A DNA stretch of 64,000 nucleotides from Dendrolimus kikuchii (Eukaryota > Arthropoda > Insecta > Lepidoptera > Lasiocampidae). The number at the start of each line of letters is the position of its first letter. Position 1 is the first letter of the stretch. Shown piece after piece: positions 50,318 to 60,721 of this stretch. The stretch is taken from NCBI GenBank assembly GCA_019925095.2, contig CM034407.1, forward strand, positions 5,727,210 through 5,791,209. The letters run 5' to 3'. A program made the position numbers and the translations under genes. The notes beneath the pieces are model-generated. The model searched no databases, was not told the origin of the DNA, and saw only the letters and a list, made by a program, of their open reading frames with translations.

Positions 50318-50365
50318 TAAATAACACTTTATTGCTCAAATACTTAAACAATTACAAAAATGCAA
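50318..50365 (-). mobile_element. LINE-I 3' end, left piece
   Basis: AATAACACTTTATTGCTCAAA: the terminus; the continuation is at 50,615-50,668 beyond Rep-A copy 16. Confidence 0.6.
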
Positions 50366-50598
50366 TTTTTTATTCCAGGAGTTCAGCAGACAGGCAGACG
50401 GCCCACTTGATGGAAAGCGGTTACCATCGCCTATATGGATATTTGCAACACCAAAGGTGCTATAAATGCGCTGCTGATCTCTTAAGGGAGACTGGAACCT
50501 GGTCACTAATGCCGGAACACAATTCAAGGTTGTTATGGCGACATACTTTAGACCAGGGGTGGTAGCCATCCAGTCTGGCAAATGCCCTACCACCTGGC
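50366..50598 (-). mobile_element. Rep-A copy 16 (short class), inside LINE-I
   Basis: TTTTTTATTCCAGGAGTTCAG to CACCACCTGGC, the short-class boundary. It separates the two halves of a LINE-I end, so it inserted after it. Confidence 0.88.
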
Positions 50599-50614
50599 AA
50601 AATTACAATAACTT

Positions 50615-50668
50615 GGTAAAAACAATAGGCGGTTATATCGCTTCAAACAATCTCTTCCAGGCAACCTA
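50615..50668 (-). mobile_element. LINE-I 3' end, right piece
   Basis: CAATAGGCGGTTATATCGCT, TCAAACAATCTCTTCCAGGC. The stem-loop is lost by point changes. Confidence 0.6.
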
Positions 50669-50924
50669 ACTTAAAGAATATTTTAAATTAATCTGGAGAT
50701 TTTATTTGAACAACCAAACAAATAAAAATTACTTTGATTAGTATGAAAGTATTTTCTATTATTTTTTTTAGGAATCTGTGGCCAAATGAAAATTAAAATA
50801 ATAGAAGTCTACACAACTTCATAATAATTGGTTTAGTTGTAACATCATGAAGAACGAACAAACAACAATCTATTCCCATGTCTATATTAGTAATAAAAGT
50901 ATATTGTGACGGTTTTAAATGCGG
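50669..50924. other. Spacer
   Basis: No feature recognised. Confidence 0.4.
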
Positions 50925-51030
50925 TATTTTATTTGATTTTATTCCGACGTTTCGGCCACTTTTCAGTAGCCAAGTCGAGTGTCAATGAAATGAAAAATAG
51001 ACGAAACGTCGGAATAAGAATCAAATAAAA
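50925..51030. mobile_element. Penelope-like terminal hairpin, no coding part
   Basis: ATTTGATTTTATTCCGACGT, TTCGGCCACTTTTCAGTAGCC, later GACGAAACGTCGGAATAAGA, ATCAAATAAAATACCG: the two ends can fold on each other. The same CCGACGTTTCG(G/A)CCACTTTTCAGT string precedes the GIY-YIG remnant at 8,998-9,232. Confidence 0.65.
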
Positions 51031-51106
51031 TACCGTGCTTAATGCCGTTAAAAACGTAGTTTTATTATGTGTACTAGCCGCCAACACTTTAGAAAAATTA
51101 TACTAC

Positions 51107-51566
51107 TGTTACGACGGAGGTGCCGACAAAGGCAACATCACACCTGCATCTGTAGAAACACATTTTATTACCTTTTTGGCATTTGGACTTCTTTTGTTTA
51201 CTTTGTGTTTAAAAATTGTGATTAGAAAATAATAGAAAGTAATCTTTTATGGCAGTCATTACCCAGGTGTGTTTCTAGGAAATTTGTTCCGTGGCCGGGC
51301 AGACGTATTGTATCCGGGCAGTACAAAGAAATGCCTCGATTGATGGACGAGGCAGTCGAGCGATAACCACAATCGGAACAAGACTTGTGTCATTCGATAA
51401 ACTATTTAGTGACGGACTTTGCGCGTGTTATTGAATCGTGCATTTCGTTTGGACTGGTTGTGTTCAGTTATATTTGTACCTGTGTTATACGTGTCTGTGT
51501 AGTTGTAATAAATTATATAGTAATTCCAACGGCATTTTCATTCGAGTCCTTCAACTACTACGACAC
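51107..51566 (+). mobile_element. LTR-M copy 3 (old solo LTR)
   Basis: Blocks in common with 23,404-23,885 in the same order: CTGTAGAAACACATTTTATT, TCTTTTGTTTACTTTGTG, GAGGCAGTCGAGCGATAACC, AGTGACGGACTTTGCGCGTG, CAGTTATATTTGTACCTGTG, GTAATAAATTATATAG, GAGTCCTTCAACTAC. The TATA region is lost. The frame 51,035-51,232 with a hydrophobic segment sits here and is not a gene. Confidence 0.7.
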
Positions 51567-52146
51567 TACTATTTATACTAGTATACACACACACAAACCA
51601 CACACCCACACACACCCGCACACACACACACTTAATACACGTTTACATTACAGTCGTACTAATGTACAATTGTAAAAAAAAAAAAATCTGCACTTGGCAC
51701 TTAGCCTAAGAAGTTAGTGTAATAATATTAATAGATGTAAGACTTGTTGGTAGTACTCCATAAATAAATAAAAAAATACTATGGATGTATAAATTCAATC
51801 TGCTGATATTTAACAATAGCAATGTAACATTGCTCCCGAATACTTTTGAAGTAATTTCCAGAATGAGCATTACTTCGAAACTCATCTTCGGATCAATTAA
51901 AAGTGTTACAAACGGAATCTTTAATTAATTAAATTCGTTATCCTCTTCATAATAAAATATGGGACTGTAACAAAGCGATGTCGGTATGTCCTTTTAAAAC
52001 TCATGGTGGCTTCAGGCGACACTTGAAATCGTAAAAAATCATAGCGCGAAATTGTTCTCGACGCAGATCCATTTTTCACGATAATTTAAATTAGCTCGCA
52101 AACAGTATGGAGAGAAATTTTGAAATTGGAACGTACCTATTTTTAG
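51567..52146. other. (CA)n microsatellite and unassigned DNA
   Basis: 51,585-51,632 is an imperfect (CACA/CCCA) run. The rest has no recognised feature. Confidence 0.5.
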
Positions 52147-53012
52147 TCTATACTAATATTATAAAGAGGTAATGTTTGTGACGTTGTAGGGGGTAATCTC
52201 CGAAACTACTGAACCGATTTTAAAAATTCTTTCACTGTTCGCAAGCTATACTACCCCCGGTTGACATAGGTTATATTATATTTTCAAAAAAATATCCTTA
52301 CTAAAAGTCCAAGAATGTAACCCAAGGTGTAAAAAATGACCCGAAAAAATCCTTACACGGCGTGCGCTGCGAAAACTAGTGATTATAGAACAAAACAATG
52401 TACTACCACTTTGCAGAACATATAATTATCTACAAAAAATATTGCATAACTATATGTCTAACTATTGTATTTATCTCACAATAAGTGTTTTCTTTTATTT
52501 TTTTAAATAATTAAAATGCCGTCGCTTCTAAAACTGTTTATTTTGTACCTTGGTATTAATCTTTATCAAAATAAATTACTTCATATTCAAGACGAATACA
52601 ATACCTTTACGTAAATTTTTGAATTATTCAATTCGGACATTCCATTCGAAAGATATCACAAATTTAAAAATGTAAGTATTAGAAAAAAGTTGCGTGGTCG
52701 CCGCGCACCCTAATCGGCTAGATAGGCCTATGCGATGTAGGCGTCACTGGGGTACAGGCAGTACGGGAAGGGTAATATTTTGAATTCGCTTAGTAAGTAA
52801 TTAAACTCAACATAAATAAGGAGGTAAAGTTTGTGAGTTTGTGATGTTGTAGGGGGTAATCTCTGAATCTACTAAATCGATTTAGAAAATTCTTTCACCA
52901 ATGGAAAGCTACGTTATTCTCGAGTGACATAAGGTATACTTGATTGTGATTTATAATAAGTATTTTTTAATTTTTTTCTGATGCCCAACGAAGTGGGCAC
53001 GAGTCAGCTAGT
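52147..53012 (+). mobile_element. Composite Rep-D copy 4 with a different head
   Basis: The head GGTAATGTTTGTGACGTTGT, AGGGGGTAATCTCC differs from copies 2 and 3, but the middle module (GCGTGCGCTGCGAAAACTAG, TGTACTACCACTTTGCAGAA) is the same. A second related head-type unit (52,813 onwards) ends GGGCACGAGTCAGCTAGT. Confidence 0.75.
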
Positions 53013-53281
53013 TATAAATAATCATATTTTCAAAATAGGTTATTATAACTGGCCAGTCTGTCATACATAAAAACTTTTTTTCGCAATTGTTTCAACACGT
53101 TTCCAATAGACAGCGATTTGGGACTTACATATTATTATTTTTTTAATTAGAAAATTGTTCACAATTTAAGTAATGTAAGTATGTGTATTTAATGTAAAAC
53201 ATGTGTAGTTTAAGTATGTCTGTTTAAGTTCAATCTAATAATCTGCACCTACATCGCCAGATTAGGTTAAAATATTCCTGA
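53013..53281. other. Spacer
   Basis: AT-rich; no feature. Confidence 0.4.
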
Positions 53282-53405
53282 GGTTAGGTTGCCTGGAAGA
53301 GATTGCTTTAAGCGATAAGGCCGCCTATAGTTTCTACCATGACAATATTGTAACATTGCATTTTTGTTATTGTATATATTATATAGTATTATCTATTCTA
53401 GTCTA
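53282..53405 (+). mobile_element. LINE-I 3' end fragment (stem-loop with U-G pair)
   Basis: GGTTGCCTGGAAGAGATTGC, TTTAAGCGATAAGGCCGCC, CTATTGTATATATTATATAG. Stem ATTGCT-tta-AGCGAT at 53,302-53,316. Confidence 0.65.
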
Positions 53406-53944
53406 TCCTATGAAGGGGGTGCCCCTTACGGTATGTGAGCGAGATGTAGGCTCGTGTACTATGTACTAAAAGGAATAAATTCCCGACATTGAATTGAACG
53501 AACTATTCCTTGTCCGTTTTAGTACATCGTTCATTTAGTACTTCGTAGTTCGTGATCGTATAGAATAGTCTGAATTCGCGATGTATTCTTTGTCACTGGT
53601 ACCATACTACGAACTGTCGTACAACTGAACGAGCGGGAACGATATGGTTACATTCTGATTCTAAAATAACCCGACAAATACCTATAATGTTTTGATATCT
53701 TATATAATGCATTAAGAAAAAAATATCACAGATATTTTAATATTTAAATAACTTATGTAAAAAATAAACGGGTATTGATTAGAATGACAGTCCTAAGCCT
53801 GCAAAGTATGAAGGAAAATCAAAATATAATTCTTATTCGTTCAGTGTACTAAACTGTACTAAAGTAAGTAAGTAAGTAAGTAAGACCGAATTAGGACATC
53901 TGACAAATTGTACTAGTATGGATCGCTTCCGTTCAGTGACCGAA
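53406..53944. other. Unassigned; (AAGT)n
   Basis: 53,863-53,883 is (AAGT)5. Otherwise nothing recognised. Confidence 0.5.
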
Positions 53945-54240
53945 CAAGAACATACCTAGCGAGATGGAATGCTCCTCCGTCTCAAAGGAAGATCTTCCAG
54001 CGAGGCTAATGTTGTTCCTCGCAGATTTTATATATATTCTTTGTATGTTTCGGGAAACGTTTGTGACATCAATTATTGCACAGCGCCATCTATTGGCTTG
54101 TGAGAGTTCCACTACACCTATTATTTCAAGTTTTATGAGAATATTTAATAAAACAATTTCTCCTTGTAAGCGTATTCGAAAATAATAAAGAAGATCGTAG
54201 ATAAATTCAGAGCAGGCGCAGCCGCAGGCGTGAGCTAGTC
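53945..54240 (+). mobile_element. Rep-O, retroposon ending AGCTAGT
   Basis: GCGAGATGGAATGCTCCTCC, GTCTCAAAGGAAGATCTTCC..GCGCAGCCGCAGGCGTGAGC, TAGTC. Inverted partial copy at 43,553-43,640. Frames here are short and overlapping. Confidence 0.55.
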
Positions 54241-54894
54241 TCATTCATAATGGAGTTCGGTGTTAAATGATGTCACTTACTTGTTTCCGTATTTGTTGGC
54301 AGTTTATTAATATATCATCTTTCAAGGATTTATTCGTATATTTGGATAAATATTCTTACAACAGGCTTGTTTTGTGTGAAAGCATTATTTAAGTGAACTC
54401 CTACCATACAGACGTTATTTGGGTAAAAATTAGATAAGTGGCTAAATCTAATCCCCGACAATTTTGACCTGGCAAAATGGATTATTGAAGTGATAACTTA
54501 TGGGAGGGTAAACCGCTTCGTTACGTAACGCGTTACAGCGCCAGTCTGTCTGGCTTCCCTTTCTCTCACGCATACGGCAGCGGTAGGCAGGCTCCTCCTC
54601 TCTCACTCTAACCCACAGCGCCAGCCGTATTTCTTCTAATGTACATATTAAAGACTTGTAACTAAGAATAAAATATATTTTATAATCAATAAAAGATTTT
54701 ATTAATAAATAACTTTCTTTCCTTACATTATCATATTAATATACATAAAATTTAAGTAATAACCTAAGCTTGTCTCAAGTTCAAATTTCAATTGTTTAGT
54801 GTTAGCAACATCGACAAGTCACAAAATATATGAAGAAATAAATGCATATATCGCAAGAACAGAAGTAAGAGAGAGAGTTTCTCCTTCAGGGCCG
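54241..54894. other. LTR- or promoter-like block, unassigned
   Basis: 54,515-54,720 has CGTTACGTAACGCGTTACAG, pyrimidine-rich CTCCTCCTCTCTCACTC and then AATAAAA signals (from 54,668), an LTR-like order. No partner was found in the window. Confidence 0.3.
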
Positions 54895-54998
54895 ACAGCA
54901 TTGACAAAACACTTCTGTTATTGCTAATGTCCATGGGCGACGGTAACCACTTTCCATCACAGTTGGTCCGTCAGCCTGTCTGTCATCAATAAAAAAAA
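54895..54998 (+). mobile_element. Rep-A copy 17 (3' end only, diverged)
   Basis: AATGTCCATGGGCGACGGTA, ACCACTTTCCATCACAG, GCCTGTCTGTCATCAATAAA, AAAAA. Only the 3' hundred bases. Confidence 0.7.
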
Positions 54999-56481
54999 GG
55001 TTACATAAATTCATCACTTACTTTACTGCAGAAACTTGCATCTGGCGGTTGGCAGAACAACTGTGTCCGCCTCATTTCACTGGCGGGTTTTATACTATAC
55101 AATATCTAAAACTACCGTCAAATATGCTAGTATATGTGCGAAGTGTAAAATGTCCAATAACTGGCAAATGATAACGTTATAGATAATAATAAGATTGTTT
55201 AGTAAATAGTAAGACGTAGATTAAACAATATCTTGGACAGTAGTTAGCAATAAAATACTTGGTTACTATTCCTTTTTAAAGACAAGGGAAATTTATACAT
55301 TTTTGGTCTTATTAAGACATGATTGCTAATATAAATCTTTGTTATTCACTACAACAGATCTAAATATCTGCTTTAAAATAGTCGTCGTTTTGTGATACCT
55401 AACAACATATTTAAGATAATGTGTTACCTTCCCATATGTCTCACCTATTCAACTCTTTACTAACTAAGCAACAGTAGTAGAAAAGAATAAAACGAAATAC
55501 AGTTCAGTTTGTGAACATAAAACATGCACTCAACTAATTGAAAAGTTTGTGTATTTTTCCACTTGTCATCAGTTCGCTGTTTGTTTGGTTCCATGCGGAA
55601 AAACATAAAACTTTCGTAGAAACTTAGAGAATTCGATTTTTAAAAAAAAAAGTGACCGTGTGTGAGTCGGACTCACACGTGGAGTCACTCGTATGGACTA
55701 AAGACAAAACTTCTAAAACGATCATTAATGATATGGTATCTTATAAATAACGGTTTTTACTTTACTATATTCGCATTTATTTGGAAGTTACAGACAGACT
55801 TCAATTATAATTATTATATGAATTAGTAGGTAATCAAGCCTCTACCCCCATTTTATCATCAGCCACATTTGGACCTAAGTTCTTGCGTCAGTCTAAGTCG
55901 TCAACATAAATGTATTTATTAACATTATATATGACAAGAATTTTATATTAATATATATTACAATTTTTATGACATTCTTTTAAAAAAAGTTCTATGTCGT
56001 AGCGTGGTTTTCCCTCTTCCCCTCTATCCCATCGTACAGGCTGGCAACGCGTTGGCTTCCCCCTCGGTGTTGCAAACATCTATGGATCTTGCTAGTCGCC
56101 CGGTAATCGGACGATTAGCAAGTTCTTTATAGTAAGAGCTACCTGCAGACGTCTCGTCATCGCAGCGGACAACGAACTACTGGCTAGCGCAACGCGAGAG
56201 TGCACATATCAATAGTTGCTCTATCTCGCTCTCACATCATCCGTTCCGCTCACACGTTGTGCTATATATTGTACTAGCTGTACGACTTGTTAATATTTGT
56301 ACTTAAGGTTACGTTTTCAAAATAAATAAGTTCACATCAGCACTCGATAGATGATAGATACTACTCTCTGCCATCTGAAGTGTTATTTAACCTCTACTTC
56401 TCGATGCTATAGTAGTAGACCGTCCGGTTAGCGAACGATTATTTTTTGTCCGGTTACAGGAGGACTAGACTCTTCGACCGT
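54999..56481. other. 1.5 kb mostly unassigned
   Basis: 55,660-55,678 is the hairpin GTGTGAGTC-g-GACTCACAC, in context like a widespread lepidopteran gagtcggactc..cacg element. 56,040-56,110 (CTGGCAACGCGTTGG, GGTGTTGCAAACATCTATGG) is vaguely Rep-A-like. 56,140-56,400 looks LTR-like (AAATAAATAAGTTCACATC). No gene recognised. Confidence 0.4.
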
Positions 56482-56536
56482 CCATAGGCGATGGTAATCG
56501 TGTGCCGTCTGCCTATTTGTAAGCTTCGCAAATTAA
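56482..56536 (+). mobile_element. Rep-A copy 18 (tiny 3' fragment)
   Basis: GTCCATAGGCGATGGTAATC, GTGTGCCGTCTGCC..CGCAAATTAAAAAA. Confidence 0.55.
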
Positions 56537-57010
56537 AAAAATTACCCTTCGTAATCATAATATCCGACAAAATGTTTAGAATTGTTTGAATAGAGCCGCA
56601 GTTAACTTATCTAAATCAATTAGAAACGCTCTAAGAATCTGAAAAGCCATTAAAGTCTGACAAATTAAATTTTAGGGATGTCAGTTGGGAAGCTACCGTT
56701 TAAAGTCTTCGTTACCTTGTAATAAGTTTCTTAGACACGAAGCTAGACTACGAAATCATTGACTGTTTGAGATGTAACATAAAAGTTTGTGACGTAAATA
56801 TGTGTTATTCAAAAACTGCTTTGTACACTTCTAAAGATGCTGGGGCTTGAATGAACCCCGGTTTAAAGGGTGTTTGTTGCCAAACCTTGTTGATTTGTTG
56901 TATGTTGTTTATTAAGGTCGTTTGAAGACCTGAGATGCAGTTGTAAGAGTACAAGTGCGCACGTGATGGCGATGTTAACACGACTGCCTTAGTAACAAAT
57001 CTTATACTTC
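56537..57010. other. Unassigned
   Basis: No feature recognised. Confidence 0.4.
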
Positions 57011-57190
57011 TTATACTAATATATAAAGCTGAAGAGTTTTTTTGTTTGAACGCGCTAATCTCAAGAACTACTGGTCTGATTTGAAAAATTGTTTCAGTGT
57101 TGGATAGCCCATTTATCGAGGAAGGCTATAGGCTATGTATATAGACCAATAGGAGCGGAGCACCAATGAATGTTTCAAAGTCTGAGGGTT
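57011..57190 (+). mobile_element. Rep-D copy 5 (partial)
   Basis: AAAGCTGAAGAGTTTTTTTG, AACGCGCTAATCTCAAGAAC, ATCGAGGAAGGCTATAGGC, GGAGCGGAGCACCAATGAAT. The end is missing. Confidence 0.78.
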
Positions 57191-57481
57191 TTGAACATAT
57201 ATTGTTTGTTGCGTATTTATGTGTAAAATGTAAAACTTATTATTTTTACATAGAACGTAGCAATGAAACAACCGTGTACGCCAATACTGATTTATTCCGA
57301 TCTACCTACGTTTACATTATAATGCGTACACCTACAGCTCGCATATAATAAATACAAATAAGGTCAATCCGTGGTAAGTAGCTCTGTTTTACTTGCACAA
57401 AAACTTAATTAAGTTTTATATATCGAAGAAGCCTGCTAGTAGGTATATACATAAACCGTTCTTGAAACATTATATAACTGA
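57191..57481. other. Unassigned
   Basis: AT-rich; no feature. Confidence 0.4.
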
Positions 57482-57683
57482 CTAGCGGCCTGTCCCGGCT
57501 TTACATTACATTATTGAAGTTTTAGTAGGGATTCTTAATTTTTCTAGTAATAAATGTAGCCTATGTTACTCAGGGATAATGTATCATTCTAATGGTGAAA
57601 GAATTTTTGAAATATGTCCAGTAGTTTTTGAGTTTATTCGTTACAAACTTATAAAAATACAAATCTTTCTTCTTTATAATATT
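57482..57683 (-). mobile_element. ACTAG-type retroposon, inverted
   Basis: Starts ACTAGCGGCCTGTCCCGGC; has AATTTTTGAAATATGTCC, AGTAGTTTTTGAGTTTATTC. Abuts Rep-C copy 5. Confidence 0.6.
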
Positions 57684-58010
57684 ACTAGCGGCTCCGGTAG
57701 ACGTTGTCCTGCTTTGAAAAAATCAAAATCTAGGACCCGATCCCAGCGCCACCTACCAGTTCCAATTGTAGATTTAAACCATCCGCGGACCCACTCAAAC
57801 ACACAAAAACAAATTCACCAAAATCGGTCCAGGTGATTAGGAGGATTCTAGAACCCGATCTCAGCGCCACCTACCGGTTCCAACGGAATAAAAAGTATCA
57901 TATGTCCGATTCCTGGTTCTAAGCTACCTCCCCACCAATTTTCAGCCAAATCGGTATAGTCGTTCTTGAGTTATAAATAGTATAACTAACACGACTTTTT
58001 TATATATATA
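57684..58010 (+). mobile_element. Rep-C copy 5
   Basis: ACTAGCGGCTCCGGTAGACG..AAATCGGTATAGTCGTTCTT, GTATAACTAACACGAC and a (TA)n end. Confidence 0.8.
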
Positions 58011-58576
58011 GATATATATTCCTCCTTGACGTATGTCTTTTTTTTTAAGGCGGGGGAATTCTATTTGCGCACAATACTGGGTCCTTTGCAAGGGATTAGA
58101 CCATAGTCGATCATGAAGGCTTTCCCCTTTGATAAGCGGCAATCCGAACAATAAATAATCAAGCCAGCTTGTGTGGAGACTCAGAGAAGTTGCACGGGCA
58201 ACAACCACTACCCACTAAAACCACCCTCCTCCCATGTGCCCCGCGCTTTTTATGTAGGAAAGGCTGAGACTTGACGTATCTGTCTACGGCGAATCTTGTC
58301 AAGTCCGGCTGTGCGAGCGCAGGTGGTCAACGAAACCAAATTTGATATTAAAAGTTCTTTTGCGGAGCGCAATACAGCGGTCCTAATGAGTCATATGTAT
58401 AGCTGTAGATTTTAGGGCGGTTCTCTTTAATAAGGAGTTGCTCGTCAGAGTGTTCGATATTCAGAAATGATGCCAATATTTATCTGCGCGGGAATAGATT
58501 TAAGTGAGTAAGCAGTTGCGCACAAACCCACATTTATGTGTGTTCATGTAATATAATAAATATTTACTTATTTATT
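58011..58576. other. Unassigned
   Basis: GC-average block (58,040-58,380) beginning TTTTTAAGGCGGGGGAATTC. Frame 57,942-58,208 (minus) is not convincing. Confidence 0.4.
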
Positions 58577-58940
58577 ACTAGCTGTACCCGGCAGACGTTG
58601 TCTTGCCCTTAAAAACTAAAAATCTAGAAACCGATTTCTGCGCCATCAACCGGGTCCAATCGTGAATCTAAACCATCCCGGGTCCCACTTGAACACACAT
58701 AAAAATAATTTACCTAACCATTGCCGAAATCGGCCGGGAAAGATCATAGCAAATGAATGGCTAGACTGATGTTGTGACTGATGTCTTTTAATGATAATTT
58801 TTTTATTGATGAATATCATAATGATACTTATTATCCTATTCCGGACGAAGACAATTCCAAAAACACAAAAATCTTGAAAATTCGTACAGCCGTTCTAAGT
58901 TATAAGTGGTGTAACTAACACGACTTTATTTTATATATAT
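58577..58940 (+). mobile_element. Rep-C copy 6
   Basis: ACTAGCTGTACCCGGCAGAC..CCGTTCTAAGTTATAAGTGG, GTGTAACTAACACGACTT, then (TA)n. Confidence 0.8.
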
Positions 58941-59147
58941 ACTAGCTGTCCTGGCAGACGTTGTTCTGCCCTGAAGAAATAAAATTTAGAATCCGATTGC
59001 AACGCCACCTACCGGGTCCAAATGTAAGCTATCCTATCTTTCAAGTCTGATCAAACTGCACACGGTGTGCAAATTTGATTAAAATCCGTCAAGTAGTTTA
59101 GGAGTCCATCGCGGACGAACAACGTGACACGTAATTTATATATATTA
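58941..59147 (+). mobile_element. Rep-C copy 7 (C' subfamily)
   Basis: ACTAGCTGTCCTGGCAGACG..GATTAAAATCCGTCAAGTAG, TTTAGGAGTCCATCGCGG. It begins at the very base where copy 6 ends, head to tail. Confidence 0.8.
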
Positions 59148-59366
59148 AGATAAATAATTGAAGTGTTTGAATGTATATAATACAGTGACATGAATTTAAT
59201 AACATTCTATCAACAGCAGCTCTTGTTTTTCAGTAACAGTAACCTTTGAAGCTTATGTTCTTATTTTCCATTTACTATCAAAATACTGTTGACTGTCGGT
59301 TTTTGCCTGAATATGATCATTTTACGGATTTTCATATCACATTGTCTTAATCTGGTAACCGTACTA

Positions 59367-59408
<42 letters not shown>
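59148..59408. other. Spacer and (TA)n
   Basis: 59,373-59,408 is a pure (TA)n run; the rest has no feature. Confidence 0.6.
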
Positions 59409-59418
<10 letters not shown>

Positions 59419-59960
59419 TAACTCTTTATTGCACACCAAAACATACAATTACAAAAACAGACCATATTTACAATATTTTCTAGGCGATACAATAGGCGGC
59501 CTTATCGCTCAAAGCGATCTCTTCCAGGCAACCTAAATCAAAAACAAATTTGAAGCAGGTGATGTAGGTGGTGCAGGAAAAAGGCAAGGGACACATAAAT
59601 ACTCAAACTAATTTAACAAATAAATATACAAATACATACATATATAAATAGTCATAAATAATAATATATTACAAAATACATATATTATATAATAAATGTA
59701 TTAGCATAATTATATTGTGTTAATCAGACATGGCTATTTATGGACAAATTGTGTTTTCCGAGTAAATTTCTAAATGTTGGTAAGGATTTGGCCTCTCTGA
59801 CAGTAAGAGGTAGCATATTCCAAAGTTTGACAGCCTGCACTGTAAAAGAATTATCATATTAGGATGAAGTGTGTGCAGGCGTCATAAGTTTTCGATACTT
59901 ATCAGAGCGCAAATTGTGGGCAGTGGATAGGCGAAGGAATTTAAAACGTTCCTTAAGGTA
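59409..59960 (-). mobile_element. LINE-I 3' end, longest non-coding copy
   Basis: GATAACTCTTTATTGCACAC, then GGCGGCCTTATCGCTCAAAG (stem ATCGCT-caa-AGCGAT at 59,504-59,518), CTTCCAGGCAACC, and an inner part with TAAGGATTTGGCCTCTCTGA and ACTTATCAGAGCGCAAATTG. On the minus strand the inner part could be the decayed end of an RT frame. An AT tract lies in the middle. Confidence 0.7.
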
Positions 59961-59979
59961 CTGGGGACTATTAGGAGTA

Positions 59980-59982
<3 letters not shown>

Positions 59983-60068
<86 letters not shown>

Positions 60069-60070
60069 TA
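59983..60070. repeat. (TA)n(TG)n microsatellite
   Basis: About 40 bp TA followed by about 40 bp TG. Frames here are artefacts. Confidence 0.95.
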
Positions 60071-60434
60071 TATATATGTAAATCTGGTAACTAATTTCCT
60101 AAATATTTTTTTCTTTCTTTCTAACTGAGTTTTAGTCTGTAAATGACACCGTTGGAGATCCATCCAACCCTTCACCACCCATTTCCGTTTCTGAGTTCAA
60201 AATCTCTTTTAAGTCTATTCGAGAATATCGTCGTTATAATAAAATGAAGAAAAACTTTGCTTTTTTTTTTTTGTTAAAAGAATTAAAACTAGTATAGAGA
60301 GAAAATAAGTGCAGTATGGTTTATATTAATAAATTCTCAGTAAGTTAATAAAAAATTAATGTGCCCACTGGTAATAATATTTGTTAAAATTTAGTTTAAA
60401 GAATGACTCTTAAATAGAATGTTTTACTCGGTGG
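60071..60434. other. Unassigned
   Basis: AT-rich; no feature. Confidence 0.4.
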
Positions 60435-60721
60435 AATACAATTTCCTGCAGCCGGGCGGCCTGTCGTAAGAGGCGACTTAACAAGCCTCAGCCAGCTGGT
60501 AGGGCATTTGCCCGACTGGATGGCTACCACCCCTGGTCTAAAGTATGTCGCCATAACAACTTTGGGTTGTGTTCCGGCATTAGTGACCAGGTTCCAGTCT
60601 CCCTTAAGAGAGCAGCAGCGCATTTGTAGTAATTTTGTTGTTGCAAATGTCTATAGGCGATGGTAACCGCTTCCCATCGAGTGGGCCGTCTGCCTGACGG
60701 TTGATCTCCTGTAATAAAAAA
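60435..60721 (+). mobile_element. Rep-A copy 19 (long class)
   Basis: AATACAATTTCCTGCAGCCG, GGCGGCCTGTCGTAAGAGGC to GATCTCCTGTAATAAAAAAG. The head lacks the first about 20 bases. Confidence 0.87.

Noticed and set aside
51035..51232. 65-codon frame with a hydrophobic C-terminal segment
   Set aside because: It lies in LTR-M copy 3, starts with GTG, and the hydrophobic segment is a chance product of T-rich LTR sequence.
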